Shown here: one piece after another, positions 18,101 through 26,446 of the stretch
Position numbering within the stretch: the stretch's first letter is position 1
How the letters are laid out: the number at the start of each line of letters is the position of its first letter
Assembly (NCBI GenBank): GCA_019240125.1
Contig: JAFAYW010000114.1
Location: 1 to 35,487, forward strand
Source: Alphaproteobacteria bacterium
Lineage (GTDB): Bacteria > Pseudomonadota > Alphaproteobacteria > ATCC43930 > CGMCC-115725
Length of the DNA: 35,487 nt
Direction: 5' to 3'
Program-made: the position numbers and the translations under genes
Notes under the pieces: generated by a model
The model's input: only the letters and a program-made list of their open reading frames with translations
The model's database searches: none
What the model was told of the DNA's origin: nothing

Positions 18101-19208
18101 CGAGAAGCCGTATCAGGAATTACCGGCGCTGCTCGCCGAGTTCGACGTCGCGCTGATCCCGTTCAAGCTGGTCGAGCTGACGCGCTGCACCAACCCCGTA
18201 AAGCTTTACGAATACATGTCGGCGGGCAAACCGGTGGTCGCCTCGGCAATGCCGGAAGTGGTCGGCGCCACCGATCTCGCCTATATCGCCGACAGTCCCA
18301 GTTCGTTCGTCGAACGGCTCGAACAGGCGTTGCGCGAGGACACATCGGCCATGCGGGCGCTGCGGCAGGGCTGGGCGCGCGAGCACACCTGGGCTAATCG
18401 CGCCGAGCATCTCGCCGCGGTGATCGATGCGAGTTTCCCCGCGGTGTCGGTGGTGGTGCTGACCTACAACAACTGGGATTACACCGCCGCCTGTCTGCGC
18501 TCGCTGCGGGAGTGGAGCGACTATCCCAATCTCGAAATCATCGTGGTCGATAATGCCTCGACCGATGTAACGCGTAGCCGGTTGCGGGCGCTGGCGCGAC
18601 ATGACAGGCGACTGCGCGTCATCTTCAATGACGACAATCTCGGCTTTGCCGCCGGCAACAATATCGGCATTCGCGCGGCGCAGGGCGAGTACATCATCCT
18701 GCTGAACAACGACACCTATGTCACACGCGGCTGGGTGCGCGACCTGATCCGCCCGATGCTGCTTGACTCGCAGATCGGGCTGGTCGGACCGCTGACCAAC
18801 AATATCGGCAACGAGCAGAAGATCCGCCTCATCTATCACTCGATGCCGGAGATGCAGGCCGCGTCGCGGGCGTTTCTGCGGTCGCGCCTGCGCCAGACCA
18901 TGGAGGTCGATAACCTCGCCTTCTTCTGCGTCGCGATCCGCCGTGCCGTGATCGACAAGGTGGGCCTGCTCGAGGAAGCGTATGGCATCGGATTTTTCGA
19001 GGATGACGATTACTGCCGCCGCGCCAAATCAGCGGGCTACCGCCTGGTCATCGCCGATGATGTGTTCGTGCATCATGAATTGTCGGTGTCGTTCGACACG
19101 ATGGGCACCAAAGCCGCCGAGCTGATGGCGCGCAACCGCACCTTGTTCGAGGAACGGTGGGGCGCCTGGACCCCGCATCAATACCGCGCCGAGCCCGGCT
19201 TCGGCTGA
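15144..19208 (+). CDS. Methyltransferase / coiled-coil / TPR / GT-B / GT2 fusion protein
   Basis: 1354 residues from the ATG at 15144; the frame is open to 14841 but overlaps the previous gene, and an ATG at 15183 is an alternative start. Order of parts: SAM methyltransferase (about 20-200, motif I VDVASGEGYGS at 49-59, then SFETLEHLYEHHEF); coiled coil (about 262-425, Ala/Glu/Arg-rich); TPR block (about 443-665) holding two nearly identical stretches (IWVQLGHMLK at 479-488 and IWVQLGHTLK at 591-600, each followed by THLQLGHLLKL or TYLQLGHLLKL); Asn/His/Pro linker (about 680-720); GT-B glycosyltransferase (about 738-1093, WHFRIQRPQHLA near 748-759, acceptor-end motif NPVKLYEYMSAGKPVV at 1017-1032); and GT2 GT-A domain (about 1100-1340, VVVLTYNN 1103-1110, LNNDT 1187-1191, FFEDDDYCRRAKSAGY 1284-1299). 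No membrane helices are visible. It probably assembles and methylates a short glycan, with TPRs binding a partner. Confidence 0.9.
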   Translation: MGEIYAVEQPTVAMPFTGERMTSDATGQIEYEHLHRYCFARMFCRGKDVVDVASGEGYGSTLLAQVATRVTGVEVSSDTAAHAAAAYRKANLRFICGDARAIPLASGSADVVVSFETLEHLYEHHEFLAEIRRILRPHGLLIISSPDSEVYSPTGSDVNPFHIRELTAAEFKSTLAGAFPHTVFYSQRALIGSALTVEGASAGIVTFDRRSEAYIDAAAGLPRAPYLVGVASGSPLPAPQHTLYIDVTRNAHLLTSRFGQAAMAEHDAAALHAEIAVQRNAIDRAEQELAAGRLQLEASAARERALAAELDKQTLVAADLARQRNAAQFAAAEAVHDQIAELRAAVAAAGEISVEHARQLNERTTEVAQLHNALATAERLVEERGALLEAQKRETSELRGTVLAQEQGRKLQEKITAEARERLAAREQGWLSRLIRILPGQGVGAAVRAGDRCARAGDWARARRHYRRALQQSPELLPIWVQLGHMLKAGGDYIGAESAYRRALAVDDSVADTHLQLGHLLKLRRRWDEATDAYAAALRHDPSLREAESEIDAAIAVLLDLGDHARDDKNWLAAARSYQHVLKHRPRLTAIWVQLGHTLKEQGDLPGAEAAYRSALAQQPLEADTYLQLGHLLKLQARRLQAADAYATAIRLDPGLSPAQEALRALVGYSPSETQRALLPTNGHAPADAAHAGNGIDHSLNHSASPLPNGALLPATSAPADRYGALIAEATRRPEDARDIIWLGVIDWHFRIQRPQHLASNLADAGARVFYISLVFDVLDDRGRFRIIESPYPGVFEVRLRLAEGAADSIYQGLSEAAVAELQQALDEALLILGVRAPVVIVEYPTWHQVAFGIPGATVVCDCLDLATGFNNSPRGLAAAEATMLISSDVVIAASQPLVEHIAPKRPATLIRNAAEVEFFAQAYSERPVASRPVIGYFGAIAEWFNIGWIEHAARVKPEWEFRLIGRTDGCDIARAAKLANVSFCGEKPYQELPALLAEFDVALIPFKLVELTRCTNPVKLYEYMSAGKPVVASAMPEVVGATDLAYIADSPSSFVERLEQALREDTSAMRALRQGWAREHTWANRAEHLAAVIDASFPAVSVVVLTYNNWDYTAACLRSLREWSDYPNLEIIVVDNASTDVTRSRLRALARHDRRLRVIFNDDNLGFAAGNNIGIRAAQGEYIILLNNDTYVTRGWVRDLIRPMLLDSQIGLVGPLTNNIGNEQKIRLIYHSMPEMQAASRAFLRSRLRQTMEVDNLAFFCVAIRRAVIDKVGLLEEAYGIGFFEDDDYCRRAKSAGYRLVIADDVFVHHELSVSFDTMGTKAAELMARNRTLFEERWGAWTPHQYRAEPGFG

Positions 19209-19218
19209 GTTGCCTCAA

Positions 19219-20481
19219 CTATTCCGGCCGCAACAGCGCGTGGCGCTTGCGGCCAGCGCTCAGCTTGATGCGGCCCTGCGGGTCGAGATCGGCCAGCGAC
19301 ACCGGCTGCATTTCGGCCGTGACGACCGCGTCGTTGACGCGGGCGCCGCCGCCCTTGATGAGGCGGCGCGCCTCCCCGTTGGAGGCGGCGAGGCCGGCCC
19401 GGGCAAACGCCTCGAAAGCGGGGATGCCTTTTGCCAGCAGGTCACGCGGCAGCCCGACCTGCGGCAGGTCATCGCCCGTGCCGCCGCCTTCAAACACCTC
19501 GCGAGCGGTTTCGGCTGCCGCCTCCGCGGCAGCGCGGCCGTGCGCGAGCGCCGTTGCCTCGGTTGCCAGACGTTTCTTGGCCTCATTGATCTCGCTGTCG
19601 CGCAGCTGCTCCAGCCGGACGATCTCGGCGAGCGGCATCTCGGTAAAGAGGCGCAGGAAGCGGCCGATATCCGCGTCCTCGGTATTGCGCCAGAATTGCC
19701 AATACTCGTAAGGGCTGAGCCGGTCGGCGTTGAGCCACACGGCGCCGCCGAGGCTCTTTCCCATCTTGGCGCCGGACGCCGTGGTAATCAGCGGCGTCGT
19801 CAGGCCGAACAAGGTGCGGCTTTCCACGCGGCGCCCGAGGTCCACGCCGGCGACGATGTTGCCCCACTGGTCCGACCCGCCCATCTGGATCGAGCAGTCC
19901 AGGCGACGCGACAATTCGACGAAATCGTAGGCCTGCAGGATCGGGTAATTGAATTCGAGAAACGACATCGCCTGCTCGCGCTCGAGTCGCGTTTTAACGC
20001 TGTCCTGAGTGAGCATGCGGTTGACGGAGAAGTGCCGGCCGATGTCGCGCAATAGCGGGATGTAGCGCAATTCGTCGAGCCAATCGGCGTTGTTGACCAT
20101 CACCGCGTCGCCGGCCGCGTCGCCAAAGGTCAGGTATTTCGTGAAAACCTGGCGGATGCCGGCGATGTTGTCGGCGATCTGCGCGTCGGTCAGCAGCGGG
20201 CGCGCCTCGTCGCGAAACGAAGGGTCCCCGATCCGCGTCGTACCACCGCCGATCAGCACGATCGGCTTGTTGCCGGTCTGCTGAAAGAGGCGCAGAAGCA
20301 TGATCGACATCAGATGGCCGATATGCAGGCTGTCGGCGGTGCAGTCGTAACCGACATAGGCGGTCAGCGGACCGGCCGCGAGGCGCTCGTCCAGCGCCGC
20401 GAAGTCGGTGCATTGGTGGATATAGCCGCGCTCGGCGGCAGTGGCGAGAAAGGCAGAACTGTAGGTGGCGGTGGTCGACAT
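19219..20481 (-). CDS. tyrS: Tyrosyl-tRNA synthetase
   Basis: 420 residues from an ATG at 20479-20481; the frame runs further upstream, but this start matches the family N-terminus. Class I signatures are present: HIGH (53-56) and KMGKS (239-243), together with [29 protein letters not shown] and the tyrosine-binding region [10 protein letters not shown] (200-209). The C-terminal 70 residues form an S4-like RNA-binding domain ([14 protein letters not shown]). It attaches tyrosine to tRNA-Tyr in the cytosol. It converges with the glycosyltransferase fusion 10 bases away and is divergent from anmK, with overlapping start codons. Confidence 0.96.
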   Translation of the reverse strand: MSTTATYSSAFLATAAERGYIHQCTDFAALDERLAAGPLTAYVGYDCTADSLHIGHLMSIMLLRLFQQTGNKPIVLIGGGTTRIGDPSFRDEARPLLTDAQIADNIAGIRQVFTKYLTFGDAAGDAVMVNNADWLDELRYIPLLRDIGRHFSVNRMLTQDSVKTRLEREQAMSFLEFNYPILQAYDFVELSRRLDCSIQMGGSDQWGNIVAGVDLGRRVESRTLFGLTTPLITTASGAKMGKSLGGAVWLNADRLSPYEYWQFWRNTEDADIGRFLRLFTEMPLAEIVRLEQLRDSEINEAKKRLATEATALAHGRAAAEAAAETAREVFEGGGTGDDLPQVGLPRDLLAKGIPAFEAFARAGLAASNGEARRLIKGGGARVNDAVVTAEMQPVSLADLDPQGRIKLSAGRKRHALLRPE

Positions 20482-21580
20482 GACGGCGATCTCTAACACA
20501 AATGCATCAGCGAATCTGCGGCATGTGTTGGGACTGATGAGCGGCACCTCGCTCGACGGCATCGATGCCGCGACGATCGCCACCGATGGCGAGCGGCGGG
20601 TCTTTACCGGACCGGCAATGACACTGCCTTATCCAGATGCATTCCGCGAAAGACTGCGCGGCGTGCTCGGCAGACGAGGCGCGGTAGCCGAGGTAGAGGC
20701 TGAGCTAACCCGGCTGCATGCCGAGGCGGTGGCGGCGTTCCGCGTCCGCCATCCCGATGCCGGGTTCGACCTGATAGGGTTTCACGGGCACACGATCCTG
20801 CACCGGCCGCAGGAGCGGTGCACCTGGCAGATCGGCGACGGCGCTCTGCTGGCGCGGCTGACGCGCACGGACGTTATCGCCGATTTCCGCAGCGCTGATG
20901 TCGCCGCCGGGGGAGAGGGTGCGCCGCTGGCGCCGCTTTACCACGCGGCACGGGCCTCGGCGTTGTCGAAACCGGTGGCGGTACTCAACCTCGGAGGGGT
21001 CGGCAACGTCACCTGGATTGGTGCGGGCGTCGACGAAATCCTCGCCTTTGACACCGGGCCGGGGAATGCGCTGATCGACGATTGGGTACGCCGCCACACC
21101 GACCGGCTCGCCGATCTCGATGGCGCATTCGCCCTCGCCGGTTGCACCGCGTCGCAGGCTGTAACGGCCTTTCTGCGGCAACCCTATTTCGCGCGCCGGC
21201 CGCCAAAATCGCTCGATCGCGATGACTTTCCGAATGCATTGCCCGACGGGCTGGGGGTGGCCGACGGCGCGGCCACGCTGACCGAGATCACCGCCGCGTC
21301 TGTCGAGGCGGCTGTGCAGCACATGCCGCAACCGCCGCGTGAGTGGCTGGTATGCGGCGGCGGCCGCCGCAACCCGGCCATCATGGCCGCGCTCACCCGG
21401 CGCCTCGGCGTCCCGGTGCGCTCGGTCGAGGCCTGCGGCTGGGACGGCGATGCCCTCGAAGCGCAAGCCTTCGCCTATCTCGCGGTGCGCTCGCTGCGCG
21501 GCCTGCCGCTCAGCCTGCCCACGACCACCGGGTGCCCCCAGCCCCTGACCGGCGGCCGTTTGTTCCGCGTAACATCGTAA
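20480..21580 (+). CDS. anmK: Anhydro-N-acetylmuramic acid kinase
   Basis: 366 residues if translated from the ATG at 20480. The conserved N-terminal phosphate-binding motif [13 protein letters not shown] follows at about residues 17-29, so a GTG near 20525 could also be the start. Other family motifs are [53 protein letters not shown] and VCGGGRRNP. The enzyme hydrolyses the anhydro ring and phosphorylates the product to N-acetylmuramate 6-phosphate in cell-wall recycling. A tyrS-anmK head-to-head arrangement is, as far as I know, common in Alphaproteobacteria. Confidence 0.95.
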   Translation: MTAISNTNASANLRHVLGLMSGTSLDGIDAATIATDGERRVFTGPAMTLPYPDAFRERLRGVLGRRGAVAEVEAELTRLHAEAVAAFRVRHPDAGFDLIGFHGHTILHRPQERCTWQIGDGALLARLTRTDVIADFRSADVAAGGEGAPLAPLYHAARASALSKPVAVLNLGGVGNVTWIGAGVDEILAFDTGPGNALIDDWVRRHTDRLADLDGAFALAGCTASQAVTAFLRQPYFARRPPKSLDRDDFPNALPDGLGVADGAATLTEITAASVEAAVQHMPQPPREWLVCGGGRRNPAIMAALTRRLGVPVRSVEACGWDGDALEAQAFAYLAVRSLRGLPLSLPTTTGCPQPLTGGRLFRVTS

Positions 21581-21588
21581 GTATTCCA

Positions 21589-21648
21589 GTTGCCGTCACC
21601 GCTGCTTCCCTCCCCTGCTTGCAGGGGAGGGAAGCAGCGGACGGTAAC
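21589..21648. terminator. Long palindrome between convergent genes, probable bidirectional terminator or REP-like element
   Basis: CCGCTGCTTCCCTCCCCTG (21599-21617) pairs perfectly over 19 bases with 21622-21640 around the loop CTTG. A further outer stem (21589-21596 with 21641-21648, one G-T type mismatch) extends it. It lies between anmK (rightward) and the cupredoxin gene (leftward). A TCTTTCC run follows on the right. Its length and C-rich arms resemble dispersed intergenic palindromes in some alphaproteobacterial genomes, but repetition elsewhere cannot be tested here. Confidence 0.7.
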
Positions 21649-21675
21649 TCTTTCCTCGAGGGAGTTGCCGCTTTC

Positions 21676-22029
21676 CTACTTCACAATGATCGTGCCGGTC
21701 ATGTGCGAGTGGATCGAGCAGAAATATTTGTAGATCCCCGGCTTGTCGAAGACGTGGGTAAATTTATCGTCGGTGTCGAGGGCCGGCGATTTGAACGCCT
21801 CGGTCTTGTCGACGCTGATTACCGTATGCGGTTCCTCGTCCTTGTTGAGCCAGACGATTTCGGTGCCCTTGGCCACCGTCAAAATGGTGGGGCCAAACGC
21901 GAAATTGTCGATCGTCACCTGGTTGGGCGGTACCGCGGCGATCTGCTGCGCCAAGCCGATCCCGGACGAAAAGACCAAAGCTCCGCCGGCGGCGAACGCG
22001 AGCGCTCGCCGGGCAACACACTGCAGCAT
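21676..22029 (-). CDS. Exported cupredoxin (amicyanin/plastocyanin-like)
   Basis: 117 residues. An N-terminal signal peptide (Arg7-Arg8, hydrophobic 9-24, cleavage likely after LAQ or near AAV) sends it to the periplasm. The type 1 copper ligands are all present: His68 in EEPHTV, then Cys104, His107 and Met110 in FCSIHSHM, the C-x2-H-x2-M spacing of amicyanin-type cupredoxins. The beta-sandwich strands TIDNFAFGPTILTVAKGTEI and GIYKYF are typical. It probably carries electrons or binds copper. It follows the metallophosphoesterase by 11 bases, so the two form an operon. Confidence 0.92.
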   Translation of the reverse strand: MLQCVARRALAFAAGGALVFSSGIGLAQQIAAVPPNQVTIDNFAFGPTILTVAKGTEIVWLNKDEEPHTVISVDKTEAFKSPALDTDDKFTHVFDKPGIYKYFCSIHSHMTGTIIVK

Positions 22030-22040
22030 GTGGGTTCTCC

Positions 22041-22967
22041 TCAGGCCAGGGGCTGGTCCTGGATGGCCGGGATGGTGGGCGGCGCGACCTCGATGCGGCG
22101 GATGCCAAGAACGGTGCGCAGTTTGTCGGCCGCGATCGGCATCGGGCCCGGCCCCTTGCCCTCACCGGCGGGAGGCTGCGGGAAGGCGGTCGACATTGCG
22201 GTGCGGAATGACACCGCGCCCTCGACCTTCTGCACGACCTGGTGGATGTGGCCGTTGAGGATCGTCACCGAGCCGAACTTCTTGAGGTTACCCAGGGCCT
22301 GCTCGGCATCGTCGGTCGACCAGCCCCATTGCGGGTAGATCGGCCACAGCGGCATATGCGCCAGCACCACGATCGGGGTGCTGGCGGTGTGGTCTTTGAG
22401 GTCTTTGGCCAGCCATTCCTGCTGCGCCGCACCGAGATTGCCGCCGGTGCCCGGTTTGAAGTTCAGCACGTTGACCAGCGCAACGAAATGCACGCCGTTC
22501 TGGTCGAAACTGTACCAGCCGCCTTCAGTGGCACCCTTGGCGAAGCGGCTGAAGAACTGCTTGCCGTCATCGCCGATCACATCGTGCTCGCCTGGCACAT
22601 AGTGGATGTCCTGTTTGGCGCCCTGCAGAATCTGTTCGGCGGTGTCGAACTCCTCGGGCTTCGACAGATGTGTCACGTCGCCGGTGTGCACCAGCATCGC
22701 GGGCTTGGCCGGCAGTTTCGCGATGTGGTCGAGCGCCTCCTGCAAGGTGCCGCCGGGGTTGGGGTTGACCTCGCCCTTGAAGCCGATATGGCTGTCGCTG
22801 ATCTGGACGAAAGTGAAATCGCCGGTGCCGGCGGCCATTGCCTGGCCACCGAGCCCGACAGCGCGCGGCACGCCGCCCGCGACGCTCCATACCAGGCCGG
22901 TGCCAGCCCAGGCCATGCACTTCAGAATGCCGCGCCGCGTCGCGTTACTGTGATTGATGGGGTCCAT
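22041..22967 (-). CDS. Metallophosphoesterase, probably Tat-exported
   Basis: 308 residues. The N-terminus has twin arginines (Arg11-Arg12, RRGILK) followed by a moderately hydrophobic stretch to about residue 46, consistent with a Tat signal. Calcineurin-like metal ligands are in order: DSH (58-60), GDVTH (96-100), GEHD (126-129, the usual GNHD with Glu for Asn), HMPL, and NGHIH. This is the CpdA-like branch, which hydrolyses phosphoesters using two metal ions; the substrate is unknown. It is the first gene of a leftward two-gene operon with the cupredoxin and diverges from the ECF sigma gene. The Asn-to-Glu change at the metal site deserves attention. Confidence 0.9.
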   Translation of the reverse strand: MDPINHSNATRRGILKCMAWAGTGLVWSVAGGVPRAVGLGGQAMAAGTGDFTFVQISDSHIGFKGEVNPNPGGTLQEALDHIAKLPAKPAMLVHTGDVTHLSKPEEFDTAEQILQGAKQDIHYVPGEHDVIGDDGKQFFSRFAKGATEGGWYSFDQNGVHFVALVNVLNFKPGTGGNLGAAQQEWLAKDLKDHTASTPIVVLAHMPLWPIYPQWGWSTDDAEQALGNLKKFGSVTILNGHIHQVVQKVEGAVSFRTAMSTAFPQPPAGEGKGPGPMPIAADKLRTVLGIRRIEVAPPTIPAIQDQPLA

Positions 22968-23017
22968 GCTCGTCTCCCGAATTAGTCTGCGGGGAGGGAG
23001 ACCGACGAACCCGGAGA

Positions 23018-23057
23018 TTTATTCTCGCCGGGGAAAAATTTCTCGGGGCAGAATAAA
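23018..23057. promoter_or_regulatory. Inverted repeat in the divergent promoter region of the phosphoesterase and sigma genes
   Basis: TTTATTCT (23018-23025) and AGAATAAA (23050-23057) are perfect 8-base arms around a 24-base spacer. The spacer holds two similar CTCG-GGG blocks. It is the only A/T-rich part of the 143-base region that must contain both promoters. It could be an operator or two mirror-image promoter boxes; no established ECF promoter consensus is certain here. Confidence 0.35.
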
Positions 23058-23110
23058 ACGCGACGTCGCGCGGTCTATTCACTGACGGCCGGCCGGTTCG
23101 CGTTGCCAGG

Positions 23111-23656
23111 GTGACGCACAGGGGTGACGTGCAGGGTTCATCGCGCAGCGACTCGTTCGAGGCGGTCGTGCTGCCGCATCTCGACGCGGCCTACAATCTG
23201 GCGCGCTGGCTGATGCGCGACCCGGCCGCGGCCGAGGATGTGGTGCAGGAGGCGGTGCTGCGCGCGTTGACCTATTTCTCGTCCTATACCGGGCTCAACG
23301 CGAGAGCCTGGCTGTTGCAGATCGTGCGCAACACAGCCTATGGCTCGACGCGGCTCGACCGCGGCGTGCGGCTGGTGCCGCTCGACGACGCCGAGGAGCA
23401 GAACGACCTACCGCCGGCCGCGGGCGATGACCCGGAGGCGGCGCTGCTGCGTGCCAGCGGCGAGCGCGAGGTGCGGGCGCTGATCGCCTCCCTGCCGGTC
23501 GAGTTGCGTGAGCCGCTGGTGCTGCGCGAATTGGAGGAGCTGTCCTATAAGGAGATCGCGGATATCACCCGTATACCGATCGGTACCGTGATGTCGCGCC
23601 TGTGGCGGGCGCGCCGCCTGTTGGTGCGCGCCGCGGCCGCGCGAGACGTCGCATGA
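23111..23656 (+). CDS. ECF-type RNA polymerase sigma factor
   Basis: 181 residues from a GTG at 23111; another in-frame GTG at 23129 is possible, so the exact start is uncertain. Region 2 covers about residues 15-80 (HLDAAYNLARWLMRDPAAAEDVVQEA, then RAWLLQIVRN) and region 4 about 120-172 (LPVELREPLVLRELEELSYKEIADI, then IGTVMSRLWRARRLL). There is no sigma region 1.1 or 3, which defines the ECF group. It overlaps the anti-sigma gene by four bases (ATGA), showing translational coupling. It probably transcribes its own operon and the divergent phosphoesterase-cupredoxin operon; the signal is unknown. Confidence 0.93.
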   Translation: MTHRGDVQGSSRSDSFEAVVLPHLDAAYNLARWLMRDPAAAEDVVQEAVLRALTYFSSYTGLNARAWLLQIVRNTAYGSTRLDRGVRLVPLDDAEEQNDLPPAAGDDPEAALLRASGEREVRALIASLPVELREPLVLRELEELSYKEIADITRIPIGTVMSRLWRARRLLVRAAAARDVA

Positions 23657-24444
23657 CGCGGTCTCCTGACGCATGCGAGAAGGTTCTGCTGGTCCAGGCC
23701 GAGTTCGATGGCGAGCTCGACGCAGCGGAGGCGGCGCGTTTGGCAACCCACCGCGCCGGATGCCCGATCTGCGCCGCCGCGACGGCCGATCTCGAGCGCA
23801 GCCGCAACCTCATTCGGCCGGAGTTGCGCAATCGGATGCCGGCAGATGCCCGAGCGCGTCTGCTGGCCCACCTGCGGCAGGCGGCATCGCCGCCAACTCA
23901 CGCACTCCAGCCACCGGCACCATGGCGGCGGCGCTGGGCACCGCCAGTTGCGGGTTTTGGGCTCGGCGCGGCCTGCGCCGCGGCATTGTTACTGACGATT
24001 TGGCTGCCGCAGGCGCCCGGCTTTAAGGATCAGCGGCTCGCCGATCAGATCGTCGACGCGCATATCCGCTCGCTGCAACCGGGGCATCTCGAAGACGTGC
24101 CCTCGACCGACCAGCACACGGTCAAGCCGTGGTTTGACGGGCGCATCGATTTCGCGCCGCCGGTAAAGAATTTGGCGGCTGATCGATTCCCGCTGATCGG
24201 CGGCCGTCTCGATTATGCGAGCGGGCGTCCCGTCGCAGCGCTCGTCTATCAGCGCGACAAGCACCTGATAAACCTGTTCGTGTGGCCCGCTGCTGGCAAC
24301 GGCGAACAGTCGCCCGAAACCGGGCAGGAACACGGGTACAACTTTGTGCGTTGGCGCCAGGGCGGCATGGCGCTGTGGGCCGTCTCCGATGTCGAAGCCA
24401 GCCAATTGCGGGAATTCACCGAGGATTGGCGACGATCGCCTTGA
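23653..24444 (+). CDS. Membrane-bound zinc anti-sigma factor
   Basis: 263 residues from the ATG that overlaps the sigma stop codon. The N-terminal cytosolic part has the zinc anti-sigma motif His33-x3-Cys37-x2-Cys40 (THRAGCPIC), which holds the sigma factor. One membrane helix lies at about 95-115. The C-terminal part (about 116-263) would be periplasmic, with RFPLIGGRLDYASGRPVAALVYQRDKHLINLFVWP as its most conserved-looking stretch. It matches the RsiW/ChrR-like type of anti-sigma that releases sigma on an envelope signal. Confidence 0.9.
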   Translation: MTRSPDACEKVLLVQAEFDGELDAAEAARLATHRAGCPICAAATADLERSRNLIRPELRNRMPADARARLLAHLRQAASPPTHALQPPAPWRRRWAPPVAGFGLGAACAAALLLTIWLPQAPGFKDQRLADQIVDAHIRSLQPGHLEDVPSTDQHTVKPWFDGRIDFAPPVKNLAADRFPLIGGRLDYASGRPVAALVYQRDKHLINLFVWPAAGNGEQSPETGQEHGYNFVRWRQGGMALWAVSDVEASQLREFTEDWRRSP

Positions 24445-24521
24445 CCGGGTGTTGAGCGGCGCGTCGAATTGTAGAGGCGGCGCTCTCTAAAAATGGCGAG
24501 GGCCCGGCCTCAGGGGCATCG

Positions 24522-25274
<753 letters not shown>

Positions 25275-25276
25275 CG

Positions 25277-26446
25277 ATGCGCGCCATCATCTCGGTTTTC
25301 CGCAAGGAGATGCGCGACCATTTGCGCGACAAGCGCAGCATCATCGTGGCGATGATCTACCCGCTGATGGGCCCGCTCCTGCTTGGCCTGATGTTTTTCT
25401 TTGTCGGCGGTTCGATGCGCGTGAACGAGGATGCGCCGCTGATCGTGCCTGTAATGAACCCCCAGAACGCCCCGGACATCGTGCATTACCTGCAGCAGCA
25501 CGGCGCCATCCTGCGCAATGTGCGCGGTAACCCGCAGACGATCGTGGCCGGCGGCTGGGTGCCGTTTGCGCTTATCCTGCCGGCGACCCCGGAGATCGAC
25601 CCGGAGAAGCCGCTGCCGGTGCAGCTTCTGACCAACCCGTCGCGCTTCGACAGCATTGTCGCGACCGGCCGCGTCGTGGAATTGCTCAACACCTACCAGC
25701 GCGAAACGGTGCGGGCGCGGTTGCAGCAGGCGGGGCTGTCGCCCAACCTGACCGATGTGTTGCAGATCGATCAGCAGAATATCGGCCGCGCCGCCGGCCC
25801 GTCGGTGATCCTGCTGACGATGATCCCACCCTTCCTGATCTTTACGCTGTTCACCGGCGGGGTGCATGTGACGCTCGACTCGACCAGCGGTGAGCGCGAG
25901 CGCGGCTCGTTCGAGCCACTGATGATGAACCCGGTGACCCGGGCCCAGGTCCTGACCGGCAAGATCGGTGCCTCGATGGTGTTTACGCTGATGGCGCTCG
26001 GCGTCCAGATCTTCGCGTTCTGGATCATGCTGCATATCGTACCGCGGGAGTCGCTGGGGCTGAACGAGCCGCTCAGCGCGTTGCGGCTGGGTGCCGTTGC
26101 GTCCATCTGTCTGCCGATCGTCGTGCTGGCGGCGGCATTGCAATTGCTGATCTCAGCCGCCACCCGCAGCATGAAGGAGGCGCAGACCTATCTTGGCTTG
26201 TTGCCGCTGGTGCCGGGACTCGCCGGCATGGTGCTGGCACTCGCGCCGGTGCAGGCACAACCGCTGCTGGCGGCGATCCCGACCTTCGGCCAGACGCTGC
26301 TGATGGGCCAGATGGTGCGCGCCGAGGCGGTCAACTGGCTCCTGGTCGGCATCACCGCCGCCGCCACGCTGATTACCACCGGACTGCTCTTGGCGCTCGG
26401 CTTTCGCCTCTACGAACGCGAGGGCATCCTGTTTCCGCAAGGGTGA
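25277..26446 (+). CDS. ABC-2 family permease (NatB-like)
   Basis: 389 residues. The N-terminus has the ABC-2 permease coupling pattern (FRKEMRDHLRDKRSIIVAMIYPL) and a first membrane helix (about 25-48). A large extracytoplasmic loop (about 50-175) follows, then about five helices (from about 178, 228, 268, 310 and 355). TSGERERGSFEPLMMNPVTR, a conserved cytosolic stretch, is present near 200-220. Partner of the preceding ATPase. Its TGA is directly followed by the stop of the convergent GT87-like gene with no spacer. Confidence 0.92.
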   Translation: MRAIISVFRKEMRDHLRDKRSIIVAMIYPLMGPLLLGLMFFFVGGSMRVNEDAPLIVPVMNPQNAPDIVHYLQQHGAILRNVRGNPQTIVAGGWVPFALILPATPEIDPEKPLPVQLLTNPSRFDSIVATGRVVELLNTYQRETVRARLQQAGLSPNLTDVLQIDQQNIGRAAGPSVILLTMIPPFLIFTLFTGGVHVTLDSTSGERERGSFEPLMMNPVTRAQVLTGKIGASMVFTLMALGVQIFAFWIMLHIVPRESLGLNEPLSALRLGAVASICLPIVVLAAALQLLISAATRSMKEAQTYLGLLPLVPGLAGMVLALAPVQAQPLLAAIPTFGQTLLMGQMVRAEAVNWLLVGITAAATLITTGLLLALGFRLYEREGILFPQG

